A DNA stretch of 64,000 nucleotides, from the NCBI RefSeq assembly GCF_001270265.1, contig NZ_LGAP01000022.1, positions 1 through 64,000 of the forward strand, given 5' to 3'. Position 1 is the first letter of the stretch. Each line of letters begins with the position of its first letter. The position numbers and the translations under genes were made by a program. The notes under the pieces are model-generated. The model did no database searches and was not told the origin of the DNA. It was given only the letters and a program-made list of their open reading frames with translations. This document shows positions 34,483 through 44,149 of the stretch, in pieces. This stretch comes from Ensifer adhaerens. GTDB lineage: Bacteria; Pseudomonadota; Alphaproteobacteria; Rhizobiales; Rhizobiaceae.

Positions 34483-36297
34483 ATGCTGGACAGAATTACG
34501 ACACGTCAGGACCCGGCGGCAGCGAACGCAAAAATGCGCTTCTGGTCGAGCTTGCCTTGGATGGCCCTGTTCTACGGCGTGCCCGTAGTTTTGCTTTTGG
34601 CCGTCCGTTTCCTGCGCGCCTCGGATTATGTGGGCCGCGACAATGATGACGCCATGCGGCTGGTTCAGGTTCGCGACCTGCTCAACGGTCAGGGCTGGTT
34701 CGACCTGGTCCAGCTTCGTCTAGGCCTGGATGGCGGCACGCAGATGCATTGGTCCCGCCTGATCGACCTGCCGATAGCCGGGCTCATTTCTTTGCTCAGG
34801 CCGATCTTCGGCGCCGACAGGGCCGAAGTGCTGGCGCTTGCGATCTGGCCGATCTTCCTCGCCATTCCATTATTGGTGTTCATGGGGCTCGCCGGCCGTC
34901 GTATCGGCGGAACGCAATGCATGCATTTTTGCCTCGGTCTGACGGCGATCTTTGTGGTGACCAGCAACCGGTTTCTGGGCGGCGCCATCGATCACCACAA
35001 CGTCCAACTGATCCTGGCTGCAGTCATGGCCGCAATGCTGGTCGACATGCGTCATGGTGTGCGTAGCTACGCGATTGCCGGCGCGGCGGCGGCGCTGGCA
35101 ATTGCCATCGGCGCCGAGACGACGCCGCTTGTGGCGGTCGTTTGCGCCATTGTCGCGTTGCAATGGGCGCTCCTCGGACGTGACGTTGCTCGTGCGACCA
35201 TCGCCTTCGGCATCTCGCTGGCCGCTGCGTTGAGCACTGTATTCCTCCTCACGATGCCGCCTCACCTCTATCGCGTGGCAACCTGTGACAACCTGTCGAT
35301 CGCATTTTATTCGCTGGCACTTGTCGGCGGCTGTGTACTCGCTGCATCTGCTGCATTTGTTAGCGAGCGCGGAAGATACACGCGGTTTGCCGCACTGGCC
35401 GTCAGTGCCTGTTCCGTCCTAGCTGTCGCACTTGCTGTTGCGCCCCAATGTCTTGGCAACCCGCTTGCCGACCTTGACCCGTTGTTGGTCGAGCTTTGGC
35501 TCGACAATGTGACCGAGGCGCAGTCCTTTTCGGCAGTGCTGGCGCACCGGCCGGCAAGCGTCGGCGCCTACTATTTCTGCGGGGCCTTTGCATCGATCGT
35601 CTGTGTCTGGCGCATTTGGCGGGGCGATCGGGTAAGGCTGCATCTCATCCTCATCGCCCTTGTTGCTGCCAATCTTGCTATCGCGATGGTCCAGGTGCGA
35701 GCGATGGCGTTTTCCAACCTTCTGGCAATCCTGCCGCTCTCACCGCTGCTCGTGGATATGCGAGCCTGGTCGCAGGGTGGAACCAAGGGGGTGAGCGCAT
35801 CGCTCGCCTATGTCCTTGCTCTGATTTTTTCCGTGCCCGCAGTCTGGGCAATCGGCGGCGCCTTGGCACACAACGGCCTTGGCGCTCTGGAGGCGCAGCA
35901 GGCGTCCAACACCGAAAACTGCCTGACGCCGGCAGCTCTTTCAGCTATCGGCGGTCTTCCGCCATCGATGATCGTTGGCCCTTCGGATATCGGCGCCTCG
36001 CTCCTTCGATACACGAGCCACCGTGTCTTGGCCGCCCCCTATCATCGCAATGCCGATGGCATGCTTATGGAGCTGAAGATCGGGCTGGCACCCCCATCTG
36101 ATGCCAAGGTGATGCTGAGCAAGCTGCACGACCCGATACTGGCATTTTGCGGCAACGATGTTCAGACAGGCATGATCATCAAGCGGGAACCTCAGGGGCT
36201 CTACGGGCAGATCGCCGCCGGTCGGATTCCGGAGTTTCTGACGCCGCTGCCGGTTTCTGAGAAATCCAGCATTTTGCTATACGCGCTAAAGCCATAG
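34483..36297 (+). CDS. Polytopic GT-C-like glycosyltransferase
   Basis: 604 residues with about 11-12 membrane helices and a C-terminal periplasmic part (about 470-604). The first periplasmic loop has the acidic motif RDNDDAMRLVQVRDLL, and later HWSRLIDLPIAG and GAIDHHNVQ, as in dolichyl/polyprenyl-phosphate-dependent GT-C enzymes. It would use the sugar lipid made by the divergent GtrB-like enzyme. ATG 34483 was chosen; a TTG frame extends to 34456 with GGAGG between. The acceptor is unknown. Confidence 0.72.
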   Translation: MLDRITTRQDPAAANAKMRFWSSLPWMALFYGVPVVLLLAVRFLRASDYVGRDNDDAMRLVQVRDLLNGQGWFDLVQLRLGLDGGTQMHWSRLIDLPIAGLISLLRPIFGADRAEVLALAIWPIFLAIPLLVFMGLAGRRIGGTQCMHFCLGLTAIFVVTSNRFLGGAIDHHNVQLILAAVMAAMLVDMRHGVRSYAIAGAAAALAIAIGAETTPLVAVVCAIVALQWALLGRDVARATIAFGISLAAALSTVFLLTMPPHLYRVATCDNLSIAFYSLALVGGCVLAASAAFVSERGRYTRFAALAVSACSVLAVALAVAPQCLGNPLADLDPLLVELWLDNVTEAQSFSAVLAHRPASVGAYYFCGAFASIVCVWRIWRGDRVRLHLILIALVAANLAIAMVQVRAMAFSNLLAILPLSPLLVDMRAWSQGGTKGVSASLAYVLALIFSVPAVWAIGGALAHNGLGALEAQQASNTENCLTPAALSAIGGLPPSMIVGPSDIGASLLRYTSHRVLAAPYHRNADGMLMELKIGLAPPSDAKVMLSKLHDPILAFCGNDVQTGMIIKREPQGLYGQIAAGRIPEFLTPLPVSEKSSILLYALKP

Positions 36298-36380
36298 CGA
36301 GCAGGGACGTCGGAGGAAGAAACCGGTAGAAAGGCGCACGGCTTTGCTGACCTTCGGCCTCGGGTCGGTTACAAAAAGGC

Positions 36381-37979
36381 ATGAGCTCCATTTTCGACAA
36401 CGATTCTCCGAGCAATCTCACCGAGTATTCGGTCTCCGAGCTTTCCGGTTCGATCAAGCGAACGGTCGAGCAGGCCTTCGATCAGGTCCGCGTGCGCGGC
36501 GAGATCTCGGGCTATCGTGGGCCGCATTCTTCGGGGCACGCCTATTTCGCGCTCAAGGATGATCGGGCGCGCATCGATGCGGTAATCTGGAAGGGCACCT
36601 TCTCGCGGCTGCGCTTCCGCCCGGAAGAGGGCATGGAAGTGATCGCCACCGGCAAGGTCACGACCTTCCCCGGTTCGTCGAAATATCAGATCGTCATCGA
36701 GACGCTGGAGCCGGCCGGTGCCGGCGCATTGATGGCCCTGCTGGAGGAGCGCAAGCGCAAGCTCGCCACCGAGGGCCTGTTCGACGCGGCACGCAAGCGG
36801 CCGCTGCCCTATATGCCCAGCGTGATCGGCGTGGTCACCTCGCCGACCGGCGCTGTCATTCGCGATATTCTCCACCGCATCGCCGACCGGTTCCCTGTGC
36901 ATGTCGTCGTGTGGCCGGTGCGGGTTCAGGGTGAAGGCTCCGGAGACGAGGTGGCGGCGGCCATTCGCGGCTTCAACGAATGTGAACCCGGCGGGCCGAT
37001 CGCCCGCCCTGATGTCCTGATCGTCGCGCGCGGCGGCGGTAGCCTCGAAGATCTCTGGGGCTTCAACGATGAGGCGGTCGTGCGCGCGGCGGCGGCCTCT
37101 GCCATCCCGCTGGTTTCCGCCGTCGGTCACGAGACCGATTGGACGCTGATCGACTATGCCGCCGACCAGCGTGCGCCGACACCGACGGGGGCGGCGGAAA
37201 TGGCCGTGCCGGTTAAAGCCGATCTGGAGGCGGAAGTTTCCGGCCTTTCGGCGCGATTGAAGGCCGGCATGGCAAGGCAGATGGAAAATCGCCGCCAGGC
37301 CGTGCGGTCGCTGGCCCGCGCGCTGCCGTCACTCGATCAGTTGCTGGCGCTGCCGCGCCGCCGTTTCGATGAGGCTGCCCTCGGTCTCGGGCGCGGCCTG
37401 ATGATGAACACCGCGAACAAGCGCCGGCTGTTCGAGCGCGCCTCCACCGAGCTGCGGCCGGACCTGGTCAAGGCACGGCTCGGCGATCGCCGGCAACGGA
37501 TAAGCGATGCGATGAACCGCGCCGAGCGCGTCATCGAACGACAGGTTCATCGTGGGCAGTCGCGCGTATCGGCGGCGGATGCGTCGCTGCGCGCGCTGCC
37601 GTCGCGCCTGCTGGCCCAGATCCACCGCTCGACGGATCGTGTCGCCGGCCTCGTCGCGCGCTCCGACGCGGCGATCCGCACGGATATCCGCCGATTGACG
37701 GGTGTCATCGCAGCGCAGGACCGTATCCTGCAATCGCTCTCCTATCGCAACGTCCTGCAGCGCGGCTTTGCGCTGGTGCGCGACGGGGAGGGTGGGCCCG
37801 TTCGCCAGGCCGCTGCCGTTTTGCCGGGCATGGCGCTGTCGCTGGAATTTGCCGACGGCAGCGTTTCAGCCATCGCCGGCGAGGGTGGCGAGCCGTCAGC
37901 CCAGGCGGTCACGAGGAAGAAGCAGCCGAAAGCCGGCGGTCCCAGCGGCGACCCGTCGAAGCAGGGCAGCCTGTTCTAG
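36381..37979 (+). CDS. xseA: Exodeoxyribonuclease VII large subunit
   Basis: 532 residues. An N-terminal OB fold (about 15-110, [20 protein letters not shown]) is followed by the catalytic domain (about 135-460) with [27 protein letters not shown] and SAVGHETD. The C-terminal part is coiled coil. With XseB it degrades single-stranded DNA in both directions. xseB is not adjacent. The length is somewhat longer than the E. coli protein because of a low-complexity tail. Confidence 0.95.
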   Translation: MSSIFDNDSPSNLTEYSVSELSGSIKRTVEQAFDQVRVRGEISGYRGPHSSGHAYFALKDDRARIDAVIWKGTFSRLRFRPEEGMEVIATGKVTTFPGSSKYQIVIETLEPAGAGALMALLEERKRKLATEGLFDAARKRPLPYMPSVIGVVTSPTGAVIRDILHRIADRFPVHVVVWPVRVQGEGSGDEVAAAIRGFNECEPGGPIARPDVLIVARGGGSLEDLWGFNDEAVVRAAAASAIPLVSAVGHETDWTLIDYAADQRAPTPTGAAEMAVPVKADLEAEVSGLSARLKAGMARQMENRRQAVRSLARALPSLDQLLALPRRRFDEAALGLGRGLMMNTANKRRLFERASTELRPDLVKARLGDRRQRISDAMNRAERVIERQVHRGQSRVSAADASLRALPSRLLAQIHRSTDRVAGLVARSDAAIRTDIRRLTGVIAAQDRILQSLSYRNVLQRGFALVRDGEGGPVRQAAAVLPGMALSLEFADGSVSAIAGEGGEPSAQAVTRKKQPKAGGPSGDPSKQGSLF

Positions 37980-38135
37980 CAACGCCTTCGGGGTCCGGTG
38001 TCGCGGCACGCCTGGCTTTGGCAACGCGGAGTTTATTTTTGCCCAAGTCCACTTGTCGTGTATGGCTCCGGCAGCGGTACGGTACGTTTTTCGTATTCTG
38101 ATTTTGATTTAAGGCTCATGCAGTAGGAACAACGG

Positions 38136-38726
38136 ATGCGTATTCTGCTCGTGCTTGCCCACCCGTTGGAAGACAGCTTTGCCGCCAGCGTCGCCCGCGA
38201 AGCGCAGCAGGCGCTTGTTGCCGGGGGCCATTCCGTCGATCTGCTCGATCTCTATCGCGAGGACTTCGATCCGAGATTGAGCAAGGCGGAGCGCGGCAGC
38301 TATTTCACCGACAGCTACGACGCCAGCTTGACGGCCGGGTGGATCGCGCGGCTGCAGGCGGCGGACGGGATCGTCCTGGTCTTTCCGCAATGGTGGTTCA
38401 ATTTCCCGGCGATCCTCAAGGGTTTCTTCGATCGGGTCTTTGTGCCGGGAGTCGCCTTCGACAACGATCCGGCCGGCGGCCGCATCATCCCGCGGCTAAA
38501 GAACATCAAGCTGTTCTGGGCGCTGACGACAACGGGGTCGCCCTGGTGGGTGGTGCACCTCTATATGGGCAACCCCGTGCGGCGGCTGTTGAAGCGCGGA
38601 ATCGCCGCCTTCTGCGCCAGGGGCCTCGATTTCCGGATGGTCAGCCTGCACGATATGGACCGGGCGACCGACGGGAAGCGCAAGCGTCACCTTGCGCGCG
38701 TGCGGCAACTCGCCGGACGCATCTGA
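38136..38726 (+). CDS. NAD(P)H-dependent oxidoreductase, flavodoxin-like (MdaB/KefF type)
   Basis: 196 residues, a flavodoxin-like FMN/FAD fold. The N-terminal RILLVLAHPLEDSFAASV and the signature LVFPQWWFNFPAILKGFFDRV fit NAD(P)H:quinone reductases. It probably reduces quinones by two electrons, limiting oxidative stress. It is convergent with the MarR gene at 38736, only 9 bp away. Confidence 0.86.
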   Translation: MRILLVLAHPLEDSFAASVAREAQQALVAGGHSVDLLDLYREDFDPRLSKAERGSYFTDSYDASLTAGWIARLQAADGIVLVFPQWWFNFPAILKGFFDRVFVPGVAFDNDPAGGRIIPRLKNIKLFWALTTTGSPWWVVHLYMGNPVRRLLKRGIAAFCARGLDFRMVSLHDMDRATDGKRKRHLARVRQLAGRI

Positions 38727-38735
38727 TCGCCAGCT

Positions 38736-39218
38736 CTATTCGAAGGTTGCGAGCAGCTTTCGCAGCAGCGCATCGAGCGCTTCGCGCTCGTCCGGCGCAA
38801 GACTTGCAACGACGCGATGCTGGTTGGTGACATGCGCGGTCGCAGCCTCGTCGACGCGTTCCAGACCTTCCGGCGTCAGCGCAATGATCACGCCGCGGCG
38901 GTCATCTGGATTGTCGAGCCGCTGGACGAGGCCCTGCTTTTCCAGCTGGTCGATGCGGTTCGTCATCGTGCCGGAACTGACCATGGTGGTTGCCAGCAGG
39001 TCGCCGGGCGAGAGCTGAAAGGGTGGTCCGGACCGCCGCAGGGCCGCAAGCACGTCGAAGCTGGCCGAGGTCAATCCGCGCTCGGCGAAGGTCTTTTCGA
39101 TCTCGCGCCCGATATGGTTGCGCAGCCGCGTGAAGCGGCCGAGAAGACCCATGGCTGAGATATCCAGGTCCGGCCTTTCGCGCTGCCACTGCGCTAGAAT
39201 CCTGTCGACGTGATCCAT
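38736..39218 (-). CDS. MarR-family transcriptional regulator
   Basis: 160 residues. A winged helix (about 30-125) with TSASFDVLAALRRSG, LATTMVSSGTMTNRIDQLEKQGLVQR and the DDRRG wing. ATG 39218 follows GGAGGTTGGG; ATG 39230 is less likely. It is divergent from a DMT transporter and two palindromes lie between them, so it should repress itself and the transporter until a ligand binds. Confidence 0.9.
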   Translation of the reverse strand: MDHVDRILAQWQRERPDLDISAMGLLGRFTRLRNHIGREIEKTFAERGLTSASFDVLAALRRSGPPFQLSPGDLLATTMVSSGTMTNRIDQLEKQGLVQRLDNPDDRRGVIIALTPEGLERVDEAATAHVTNQHRVVASLAPDEREALDALLRKLLATFE

Positions 39219-39259
39219 CCCAACCTCCATCCGTTCGTTCGAAATCCGTAAGGCGACGA

Positions 39260-39314
39260 TATCTTGACGTCAAGATAATATCGGTTATAACGGATATATC
39301 TTGATGTAGAGATA
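39260..39314. promoter_or_regulatory. Pair of MarR-type operators TATCTTGA-TCAAGATA
   Basis: Operator 1 at 39260-39277 is the perfect palindrome TATCTTGACGTCAAGATA; operator 2 at 39297-39314 is TATCTTGATGTAGAGATA with one imperfect half. Centres are 37 bp apart, one per divergent promoter. Confidence 0.82.
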
Positions 39315-39328
39315 CTTGAGGCCAAGAC

Positions 39329-40207
39329 ATGATCGCCAACCGCAATACCGACCTTGCCCTGACCGCCCTGGCGCCTGCCATCTGGGGCAGCACCTATCTG
39401 GTCACGACCGAACTGCTGCCGCCGGGTTACCCCTTGACGGTCGCCATGTTGCGCGCCCTGCCGGCGGGGCTCCTGCTCCTCCTCATCGTCCGCCAGCTGC
39501 CTTCAGGCATCTGGTGGCCGCGCACGTTCCTGCTCGGCGCGCTCAATTTCTCGTTCTTCTGGGCGATGCTGTTCGTGTCCGCCTACCGGTTGCCCGGCGG
39601 CGTCGCCGCCACCGTCGGCGCGATCCAGCCGCTGATCGTCATCCTGTTGTCGCGCGTCTTTCTCGGCTCGCCGATCCGCGCGCTCAGCATCGTTGCCGGC
39701 GTCGCCGGCATCGTCGGCGTCGGCCTGCTCGTGCTGACGCCGGGTGCAACGCTCGATCCGCTCGGCGTCGTCGCCGGCCTTGCCGGTGCCGTTTCCATGG
39801 CCTTCGGCACGGTTTTGAGCCGCCATTGGGCGCCGCCGGTGCCGCCATTGACCTTCACCGCCTGGCAGCTCGCCGCCGGCGGATTGCTGCTGGTGCCCGT
39901 GGCTCTCTTCTTCGAGCCGGCCCTGCCGGCCCTGACGGCGGCGAACGTCGCCGGCCTTGCCTATCTCGGTCTGATCGGCGCTGCCTTCACCTATCTGCTC
40001 TGGTTCCGGGGTCTGTCGCGCCTCGAGCCCTCGGCCGTGGCGCCGCTCGGCTTCCTGAGCCCGGTCGTCGCGATCCTGCTCGGCTGGGGCGTTCTCGACG
40101 AACGCCTGACGCCGGTCCAGGCTATGGGCATTCTCGTCGTGCTCGTCAGCGTGTGGCTGAGTCAGCGGGCGCAATTGGCGCCCCGGGTTCGCCCGGCCCG
40201 TGCGTAA
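39329..40207 (+). CDS. DMT-superfamily EamA transporter
   Basis: 292 residues, ten hydrophobic helices formed from two EamA repeats (about 5-130 and 145-280). The beginning ALAPAIWGSTYLVTTELLPP and GLIGAAFTYLLWFRGLSRLE are typical. Likely exporter of amino acids or other metabolites or toxic compounds. Expression is probably controlled by the divergent MarR through the operators at 39260. The substrate is unknown. Confidence 0.87.
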   Translation: MIANRNTDLALTALAPAIWGSTYLVTTELLPPGYPLTVAMLRALPAGLLLLLIVRQLPSGIWWPRTFLLGALNFSFFWAMLFVSAYRLPGGVAATVGAIQPLIVILLSRVFLGSPIRALSIVAGVAGIVGVGLLVLTPGATLDPLGVVAGLAGAVSMAFGTVLSRHWAPPVPPLTFTAWQLAAGGLLLVPVALFFEPALPALTAANVAGLAYLGLIGAAFTYLLWFRGLSRLEPSAVAPLGFLSPVVAILLGWGVLDERLTPVQAMGILVVLVSVWLSQRAQLAPRVRPARA

Positions 40208-40283
40208 ACGGAGAGCCTGCAGTTCGCTCCACCTGTCCGGGCAAGCGCTGAGGTTGGACAAGGCAGGCGCCCTGCGGAAAAGC

Positions 40284-41086
40284 CTAACCGAGGTCTCCGT
40301 TGCCGGGGCCAGCCGCCGCCCTTGCCGCGGCGGCCGTTAAACCCCGGGCGATCGGCGTGCGGATATCGGCGGCAGCCATGGCCTCAAGCCCGGCTGCGGT
40401 CGTGCCGGCGTAGTCTAGAAAGGTTTGCACGATTTCGGCCGGCGTCTGCCTGCTCTCGAAGAGCAAGGTGCTGCCGCCGAGGAAAAGTTGGCGTACCGCG
40501 CTCTCGGCGACACTCCCCTCGATGCCTTTCGTCACGGCATCGCAGATCATTGCATCGGCAAAGGCGGCAAGAAAGGCGGGGCCGGAGCCGGTCAGCGCCG
40601 TGAAATAGTCGAGCTCCGCTTCCGTCGCGATCCTTTGCGACTTGCCGGACGCTTGGAAAAGCCTTTCGGCGAAAGCGCAGTCCGCATCCGTCACATCGGG
40701 GCTCGCAAGCCATGGGGTGAAGGACAGCCGCCTTTCGGCGGCAGCGTTCGGCATCGCCCTGATCATGCGACGGGCGTTGAAGCGGTCGGCAAGGTCGGCA
40801 AGCGAAACCATCGCCATCACCGAAATGACCAGCTTGCCCGAGAGATCGAGCGCGATGGCGTCCAGATCCTGGGGGCGCACGGACAGCATCACCACATCCG
40901 CATCGGCGGCGAGCGCGGCGTTGTTTTTCGTCTGGCGGACACCCGGCCAAGGTTCGAAGCCCGAGACGGCGCCAGTGCGCGAGGAGACGGTCAACGCCTC
41001 CCCGGCGATCACACCATCGGCAAGCGCGGCAGCAGCAGGGCCTTGCCCAGCCAGCCGCCACCACCGATGACGCCAAACTGCGTCAA
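40284..41086 (-). pseudogene. Pyrroline-5-carboxylate reductase (ProC) family gene with a frameshift
   Basis: The N-terminal frame from TTG 41086 (or GTG 41092) reads TQFGVIGGGGWLGKALL, a Rossmann loop. Near 41030-41041 the reading frame shifts and continues as ALADGVIAGEALTVSSRTG. The remainder shows the ProC features SVRPQDLDAIA, RAMPNAAAER, LTGSGPAFLAAF and GTTAAGLEAM. The total of 803 bp is one short of a multiple of three, consistent with one lost base. The start overlaps the aminopeptidase stop (TTGA). It would reduce pyrroline-5-carboxylate or a related cyclic imine. Confidence 0.8.
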
Positions 41087-42336
41087 GCCCACTCGCCCTG
41101 ACGCATGACCGGCACGCGGCTGCCGTCGGCGCGCAGACCGTCGATATCGACCTGGCCGGAGCCGATCATCCAGTCGATGTGGATCAGGCTCGAATTGCCG
41201 CCCTGGGCGCGGATCTGCTCCGGCGTCAGGCTGGTATCGTCGACGAAGCAGCCCGAGTAGCACTGGCCGAGCGCGATATGGCACGAGGCGTTTTCGTCGA
41301 ACAGGGTGTTGTAGAACAGGATGCCGCTTGCCGAAATCGGCGAGGAATGCGGCACAAGCGCCACTTCGCCGAGCCGGCGCGCGCCTTCGTCGGTATCGAG
41401 CACCTTGTTCAGCACTTCCTCGCCGCGCGATGCCTTCGCCTCGACGATACGTCCGCCTTCGAACCGGACCTGAATGTTGTCGATCAGCGTACCCTGATGC
41501 GACAGCGGCTTGGTGCTGGAGACATATCCCTCGACGCGCAGCGCGTGCGGCGTCGTGAAGACCTCTTCGGTCGGAATGTTCGGGTTGCAGATGATGCCGT
41601 TTTTCGCTTCCGACGCGCCGCCGCACCAGAGATGGCCGTCGGCCAGCCCGACGACGAGGTCGGTGCCGGGGCCGGTGAAATGCAGCGAGGCGAAGCGTTC
41701 GCCGTTGAGCCAGGCGGAGCGTCGCGCCAGGTTGGCATTATGCGCGCTCCAGGCGGCGACCGGATCGTCGAGATCGACGCGCGAAGCGGCAAAGATGGCG
41801 TTGGCCAGCTTTTCCACCGCGATCGGCTCGGGATCGTTGGGGAACACCAGCCGCGCCCAGGAGGGGTTCGGAAAGGAGACGATGTTCCAGTTGATGTCGA
41901 AGTTCGTGATTTTTTCGAGCGCCGGTTTGTAGGCGATGGAATTGGCTTTGTTGGCGCGCGCGACTTTGCCCGGGTCCTGGGCGGCCAGCATCATCGGGTT
42001 GTCGCCGGAGATGGCGAGCCGCGCCGCGCCGCCGGCAAAGGCCTTGGCCATGCCTTCATAGAGCCAGTCGCTGGCCCGGTCGAAGCTTTCGTCCGGCGCA
42101 TAGGCATAGCGGGAAAGCGTCGTTTCCTCGTCGGAATAGAAGGTGGTCACCAGACCGGCGCCGGCCTTATAGGCGTGCTTGGTGATGTCGCGCACCAGCG
42201 GCATGGCGGCAATCGGCGCCGTCATCACCAGGTCCTGGCCCTTCTGCAGCTGCAGGCCGACCTTGATGGCGACTTCCGCGAGCTTGTCGAGTTTGACCGG
42301 ATCGATCGGAGTGGGGGTGTTGGCGGGGTAGGGCAT
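41083..42336 (-). CDS. Aminopeptidase, M29 (thermophilic aminopeptidase T/AmpS) family
   Basis: 417 residues. The N-terminal domain has LDKLAEVAIKVGLQLQKGQDL; the metal-binding part has the family segments PDESFDR, SLHFTGPGTDLVVGL, EEVFTTPHALRVEGYVSSTK, EVALVPHSSPISASGILFYNT and SSLIHIDWMIGS with Glu/His ligands. It removes N-terminal residues from peptides in the cytoplasm. The ATG at 42336 gives the expected start. The proC-like gene follows with a four-base overlap, linking peptide use to proline or imine metabolism. Confidence 0.87.
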   Translation of the reverse strand: MPYPANTPTPIDPVKLDKLAEVAIKVGLQLQKGQDLVMTAPIAAMPLVRDITKHAYKAGAGLVTTFYSDEETTLSRYAYAPDESFDRASDWLYEGMAKAFAGGAARLAISGDNPMMLAAQDPGKVARANKANSIAYKPALEKITNFDINWNIVSFPNPSWARLVFPNDPEPIAVEKLANAIFAASRVDLDDPVAAWSAHNANLARRSAWLNGERFASLHFTGPGTDLVVGLADGHLWCGGASEAKNGIICNPNIPTEEVFTTPHALRVEGYVSSTKPLSHQGTLIDNIQVRFEGGRIVEAKASRGEEVLNKVLDTDEGARRLGEVALVPHSSPISASGILFYNTLFDENASCHIALGQCYSGCFVDDTSLTPEQIRAQGGNSSLIHIDWMIGSGQVDIDGLRADGSRVPVMRQGEWA

Positions 42337-42416
42337 GATCTGCCTGTCTCTATGAAATCGGAAGAACAAAACTTAGTGCGCTTTGCGGCGAAAATGAAGG
42401 CTGACGGTTGCAAACG

Positions 42417-43304
42417 TCAAATGGCCGTGGTCGCCGCGCGCATTCTGGTGACATTGCTGTCGTGAACCTCCTCATAGGGCTCGAAATAGAGGATCGAGCC
42501 GGCGGTGATCTCATCGGCGGCAAAGTCCTTGAGTGGCCCGATCGCGGTTTCGCCCGCGGCCGCGTCCAGCAAACGGTCGAGATAGCTTCGGTTCGCGTCG
42601 ATCAGATCCGTCCCGTAGCCACCCGTAGCAATACGCTCGCGATCGCCGTGGCTCGGCAATATGCGCGCGATCGGCCAGTCGCGCAGGCGCTTGAGTTCGG
42701 CGATATGCGTGGCGACATGCTCTGCTTCGGCGATAAAGGTGGCGCAGTCTTCCACCGTGTCGCCGGCCAGCAGCAGTTTTTCCTCCGGCAGCCAGAGGAC
42801 ATTGCCATCGGCGCTGTGAATGGCGAAATGATGCAGTTCCACCTTCCGCTGCCCGACCTTCAGCTCAAGCCTGTTTTCAAACAGGCGGTTGGGCATGACG
42901 AGCGGATGGATCGGCGGCGTCGCCGTTTCGATCTTCTCGCGGTTCTCTGTGAGCCGTGCCGCCGTCAACGCCAATGCGATGATCTCGCAATCGGCAAAGG
43001 CCGCGTTTCCCGCCACGTGGTCCTTGTGCCAATGGCTGAGCACGACCCGGATCGAGGTCACGCCGAGGCTTTCGAGGTGAGCGCGGATGGCTTCTGCATG
43101 GGGCACGGAGATGTGGGTGTCGTAGACGAGCGCGTCACCGCCATCGACGATCGCATAGGACGCGACGCCCAGCGCATAGGCGCCATCGTCCAGCCAGTTT
43201 GGTCCGTCGGAGTGCAGCCGGGTCCCGGCGATCCGCCCGTCGTAATAGGCGAAGATGCCGGGGTAGGGCTGCAATATCGTCAGGGTCGACGTCATATCAG
43301 GCAC
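42417..43304 (-). CDS. MBL-fold metallo-hydrolase
   Basis: About 295 residues. The metallo-beta-lactamase motif is seen as VLSHWHKDHVAGN (HxHxDH), with later zinc ligands in AGDTVEDCATF and LPSHGDRE. It hydrolyses an unknown ester, lactone or thioester. GTG 43304 has GGAGGAG eight bases upstream; ATG 43295 is an alternative. Not fused to other domains. Confidence 0.83.
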   Translation of the reverse strand: MPDMTSTLTILQPYPGIFAYYDGRIAGTRLHSDGPNWLDDGAYALGVASYAIVDGGDALVYDTHISVPHAEAIRAHLESLGVTSIRVVLSHWHKDHVAGNAAFADCEIIALALTAARLTENREKIETATPPIHPLVMPNRLFENRLELKVGQRKVELHHFAIHSADGNVLWLPEEKLLLAGDTVEDCATFIAEAEHVATHIAELKRLRDWPIARILPSHGDRERIATGGYGTDLIDANRSYLDRLLDAAAGETAIGPLKDFAADEITAGSILYFEPYEEVHDSNVTRMRAATTAI

Positions 43305-43389
43305 GGGCACTTCTCCTCCGGCAGGTTTGCACCCGTCATAGGACGGCGCGCACCGAAAAAGAAGGCCCGGCGCTCGACGCCACTCCGCC

Positions 43390-44064
43390 CTATTGCGCGC
43401 GCAGCAGATAGGCGTCGTGGTGCTTCAGGAAGGCCATCAAACGCTCACCGTAATCCGCGGCCACCGCTTTCCTGACGCTCGGCCGTTCCGCCAGGGCTTG
43501 CCGCCACGCGGAAACGCGGGCAAGGCCGTTGAAGATCCCGTGGTTGGCCAGTGTGTCGAAAAGGTCGAAATAGCGGAAGATCGGCGCAAAGACTGCATCC
43601 ACCAGGGAGAAGTCCGCTCCGGCGAAATAGGGGCCGTCGCCGAGCACGGTTTCGACCGTTGCAAATTTCACCGCGATCGCCTGGCGCTTCTGCGCGAACG
43701 TGGCGGCATCCGCGGCGGTCTCAAAACCCCAGAGGTCAGAGAGGATTGATGAGCCGTATTCCATCCAGCCGCGGTGGCGCGCCCGTTCCAAGGCGTCAGC
43801 CGGATGCAGTCTCGCACCGGCCTGCGTCTCCTCGAGGTACTCGCAGATCACTGAGCTTTCGAACAGCACTGCCTCACCCGTCTCCTGCGGGATCTGCAGC
43901 AATGGCACCTTGCCGAGCGGCGAAATTTTCAGGAACCAGTCCGGCTTGGCGGCGAGATCGATGTTGACGCGATCGAAGGCGACGCCTTTTTCGGCAAGCG
44001 CGATGGCGGCCCGCTGCACATAGGGGCAGAGATGATGGCTGATCAAGGTGAGGGTACTGCTCAT
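43390..44064 (-). CDS. Glutathione S-transferase
   Basis: 224 residues. Thioredoxin-like N-domain with LISHHLCPYVQRAAIALAEK (Cys in the CPYV position) and LGKVPLLQIPQ, ESSVICEYLEE for glutathione binding, and a helical C-domain. The CPYV active site is that of omega/beta-like GSTs with thiol-transferase activity. ATG 44064 has GGAG upstream. Divergent from the MarR regulator at 44150, which likely represses it. Confidence 0.88.
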   Translation of the reverse strand: MSSTLTLISHHLCPYVQRAAIALAEKGVAFDRVNIDLAAKPDWFLKISPLGKVPLLQIPQETGEAVLFESSVICEYLEETQAGARLHPADALERARHRGWMEYGSSILSDLWGFETAADAATFAQKRQAIAVKFATVETVLGDGPYFAGADFSLVDAVFAPIFRYFDLFDTLANHGIFNGLARVSAWRQALAERPSVRKAVAADYGERLMAFLKHHDAYLLRAQ

Positions 44065-44091
44065 GGGCGATCTCCGGTGCGGTTTAAAGTA

Positions 44092-44148
44092 GATGCATTT
44101 ACATGTATGTATGCTTGCCAATGGTTTCAAGATCGATGTAATTGCATC
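44092..44148. promoter_or_regulatory. Pair of MarR-type operators (GATGCA-TTACAT)
   Basis: Box 1 GATGCATTTACATG (44092-44105) and box 2 GATGTAATTGCATC (44135-44148) are the same motif in opposite orientation; each is nearly palindromic. Box 2 ends one base before the MarR start codon. Confidence 0.6.
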
Positions 44149-44149
44149 T

